From: Kiritimatiellia bacterium | GTDB lineage: Bacteria > Verrucomicrobiota > Kiritimatiellia > RFP12 > UBA1067 | DNA length: 6,342 nt | Assembly: GCA_017459225.1 (NCBI GenBank) | Contig: JAFUDL010000035.1 | Coordinates: 1 to 6,342 of the forward strand | Direction: 5' to 3' | Shown: piece after piece, positions 6,126 to 6,342 of the stretch | Layout of the letters: every line of letters begins with the position of its first letter | How positions within the stretch are numbered: position 1 is the first letter of the stretch | Translations under genes and position numbers: made by a program | The notes under the pieces: generated by a model | Seen by the model: the letters and a program-made list of their open reading frames with translations, nothing else | The model's database searches: none | Told to the model about the DNA's origin: nothing

Positions 6126-6298
6126 AAAAGGTTGCAATAGTTGGCGTTGAAGGCTCGGGCAAGACTGTGATGCTTGCCGGACTTGGTGATTTGTACACGT
6201 ATCCGGGAACGGGCTGGAAGCCCGTTCTCCCAGAGTGTTCCACTTGTTCGCTCGCGTTGCTGGCGCTCTGCCTTGAATGCCGAACGCCAGCGGGGTGA
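6122..6298 (+). pseudogene. 5' fragment of a P-loop GTPase-like gene, interrupted by a repeat
   Basis: The ATG at 6122 overlaps the previous stop (ATGA); the only upstream purine run, AAGGA at 6099-6103, is 18 bases away, so translation probably depends on coupling. The protein begins MKKVAIVGVEGSGKTVMLAG, an N-terminal beta strand plus a Walker A motif GVEGSGKT (residues 8-15), as in TRAFAC-type and double-GTPase proteins of multi-gene conflict systems. After about residue 28 (LYTYP, base 6204) the sequence changes character. It enters a palindromic repeat, the codons read GTGWKPVLP and then Cys/Leu-rich text, and the frame stops at TGA 6296-6298 after 58 residues. No Walker B, G3 or G4 motif is present. 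It is therefore a broken gene, or an intact gene misjoined to a repeat in assembly. A real 58-residue protein is unlikely. Confidence 0.6.
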
Positions 6299-6301
6299 GC
6301 G
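6205..6301 (+). repeat. Palindromic repeat element with two hairpins
   Basis: The first hairpin is GAACGGGCT, GGA, AGCCCGTTC (6207-6227), a perfect 9-bp stem extended by a G-T and a G-C pair (6205-6206 with 6228-6229). The second is imperfect, pairing 6249-6265 with 6285-6301 (13 of 17 Watson-Crick plus wobbles) across a 19-base loop. On the minus strand the first hairpin reads R-T-G-F-Q-P-V-P, a short string I associate with spurious proteins from intergenic repeats in PVC-group genomes. A non-coding repeat inserted in the GTPase gene fits best. Copy number in the genome cannot be judged from one window. Confidence 0.6.
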
Positions 6302-6335
6302 GAGGACAGAAGACAAAAGACAGAGGACAGAGGAT
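6301..6335 (+). repeat. Degenerate 7-bp tandem repeat, five units
   Basis: Successive units are GGAGGAC, AGAAGAC, AAAAGAC, AGAGGAC and AGAGGAT, an exact period of 7 with consensus AGARGAC. All five units share a purine-only first five bases and GA at positions 5-6. The unit array directly follows the second hairpin and runs nearly to the window edge, so it may be part of the same composite repeat. It is non-coding as far as can be seen. Confidence 0.7.
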
Positions 6336-6342
6336 TGGGCTG

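Noticed and set aside
5863..6243. Minus-strand open frame beginning M-E-H-S-G-R-T-G-F-Q-P-V
   Set aside because: The start lies inside the palindromic repeat and the rest is the reverse of the Lys/Ala tail gene. The TGFQPV string is useful as a repeat marker but not as a gene.

Overview
This window is one gene-dense, plus-strand cluster. Six consecutive open reading frames fill almost all of it, with gaps of 10 to 20 bases, and a seventh begins in a 4-base overlap with the sixth. No promoter or terminator is visible, so it looks like the middle of a longer operon. Base composition is GC-rich. Strong AGGAG-type ribosome binding sites and long Ala/Arg-rich antisense shadow frames are typical of a high-GC Gram-negative-like bacterium. 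Palindromic and heptamer repeats at the right end, one of which reads TGFQPV on the minus strand, resemble intergenic repeats I associate with the PVC group (Lentisphaerae, Kiritimatiellae, Verrucomicrobia, Planctomycetes). That placement is an impression, not a measurement.

Layout: (1) 1-246, the 3' end of an unrecognised charged, coiled-coil-like protein. (2) 257-1354, an AAA+ ATPase of the CbbX/SpoVK type preceded by what looks like an MIT-type three-helix domain. (3) 1372-2265, a four-helix membrane protein whose soluble segment resembles the CsgG/FlgO/TolB-N alpha/beta fold. (4) 2279-3133, an unrecognised protein with a Cys-rich N-terminus and a C-terminal membrane anchor. (5) 3154-4899, a complete PknB-like Ser/Thr protein kinase with an unknown N-terminal domain and an acidic linker plus helical C-terminus. 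(6) 4917-6125, a single-pass membrane protein with an N-terminal globular domain and a long Lys/Ala/Pro/Thr tail. (7) 6122 onward, the first ~28 residues of a P-loop GTPase-like protein, after which the frame runs into a repeat and stops at 6296-6298.

Taken together, the cluster encodes three NTP-driven enzymes (AAA+ ATPase, Ser/Thr kinase, P-loop NTPase) and three membrane-anchored partners of unknown function. This resembles the multi-gene NTP-dependent, GTPase-associated conflict or signalling systems described by comparative genomics, but I do not recognise this exact combination. A plausible model, which is inference only, is a membrane-located complex in which the kinase senses or relays a signal, the GTPase acts as a switch and the MIT-AAA+ protein remodels a protein assembly. 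The right end suggests that in this genome the GTPase gene has been interrupted by a repeat, or that the assembly joins wrongly there.
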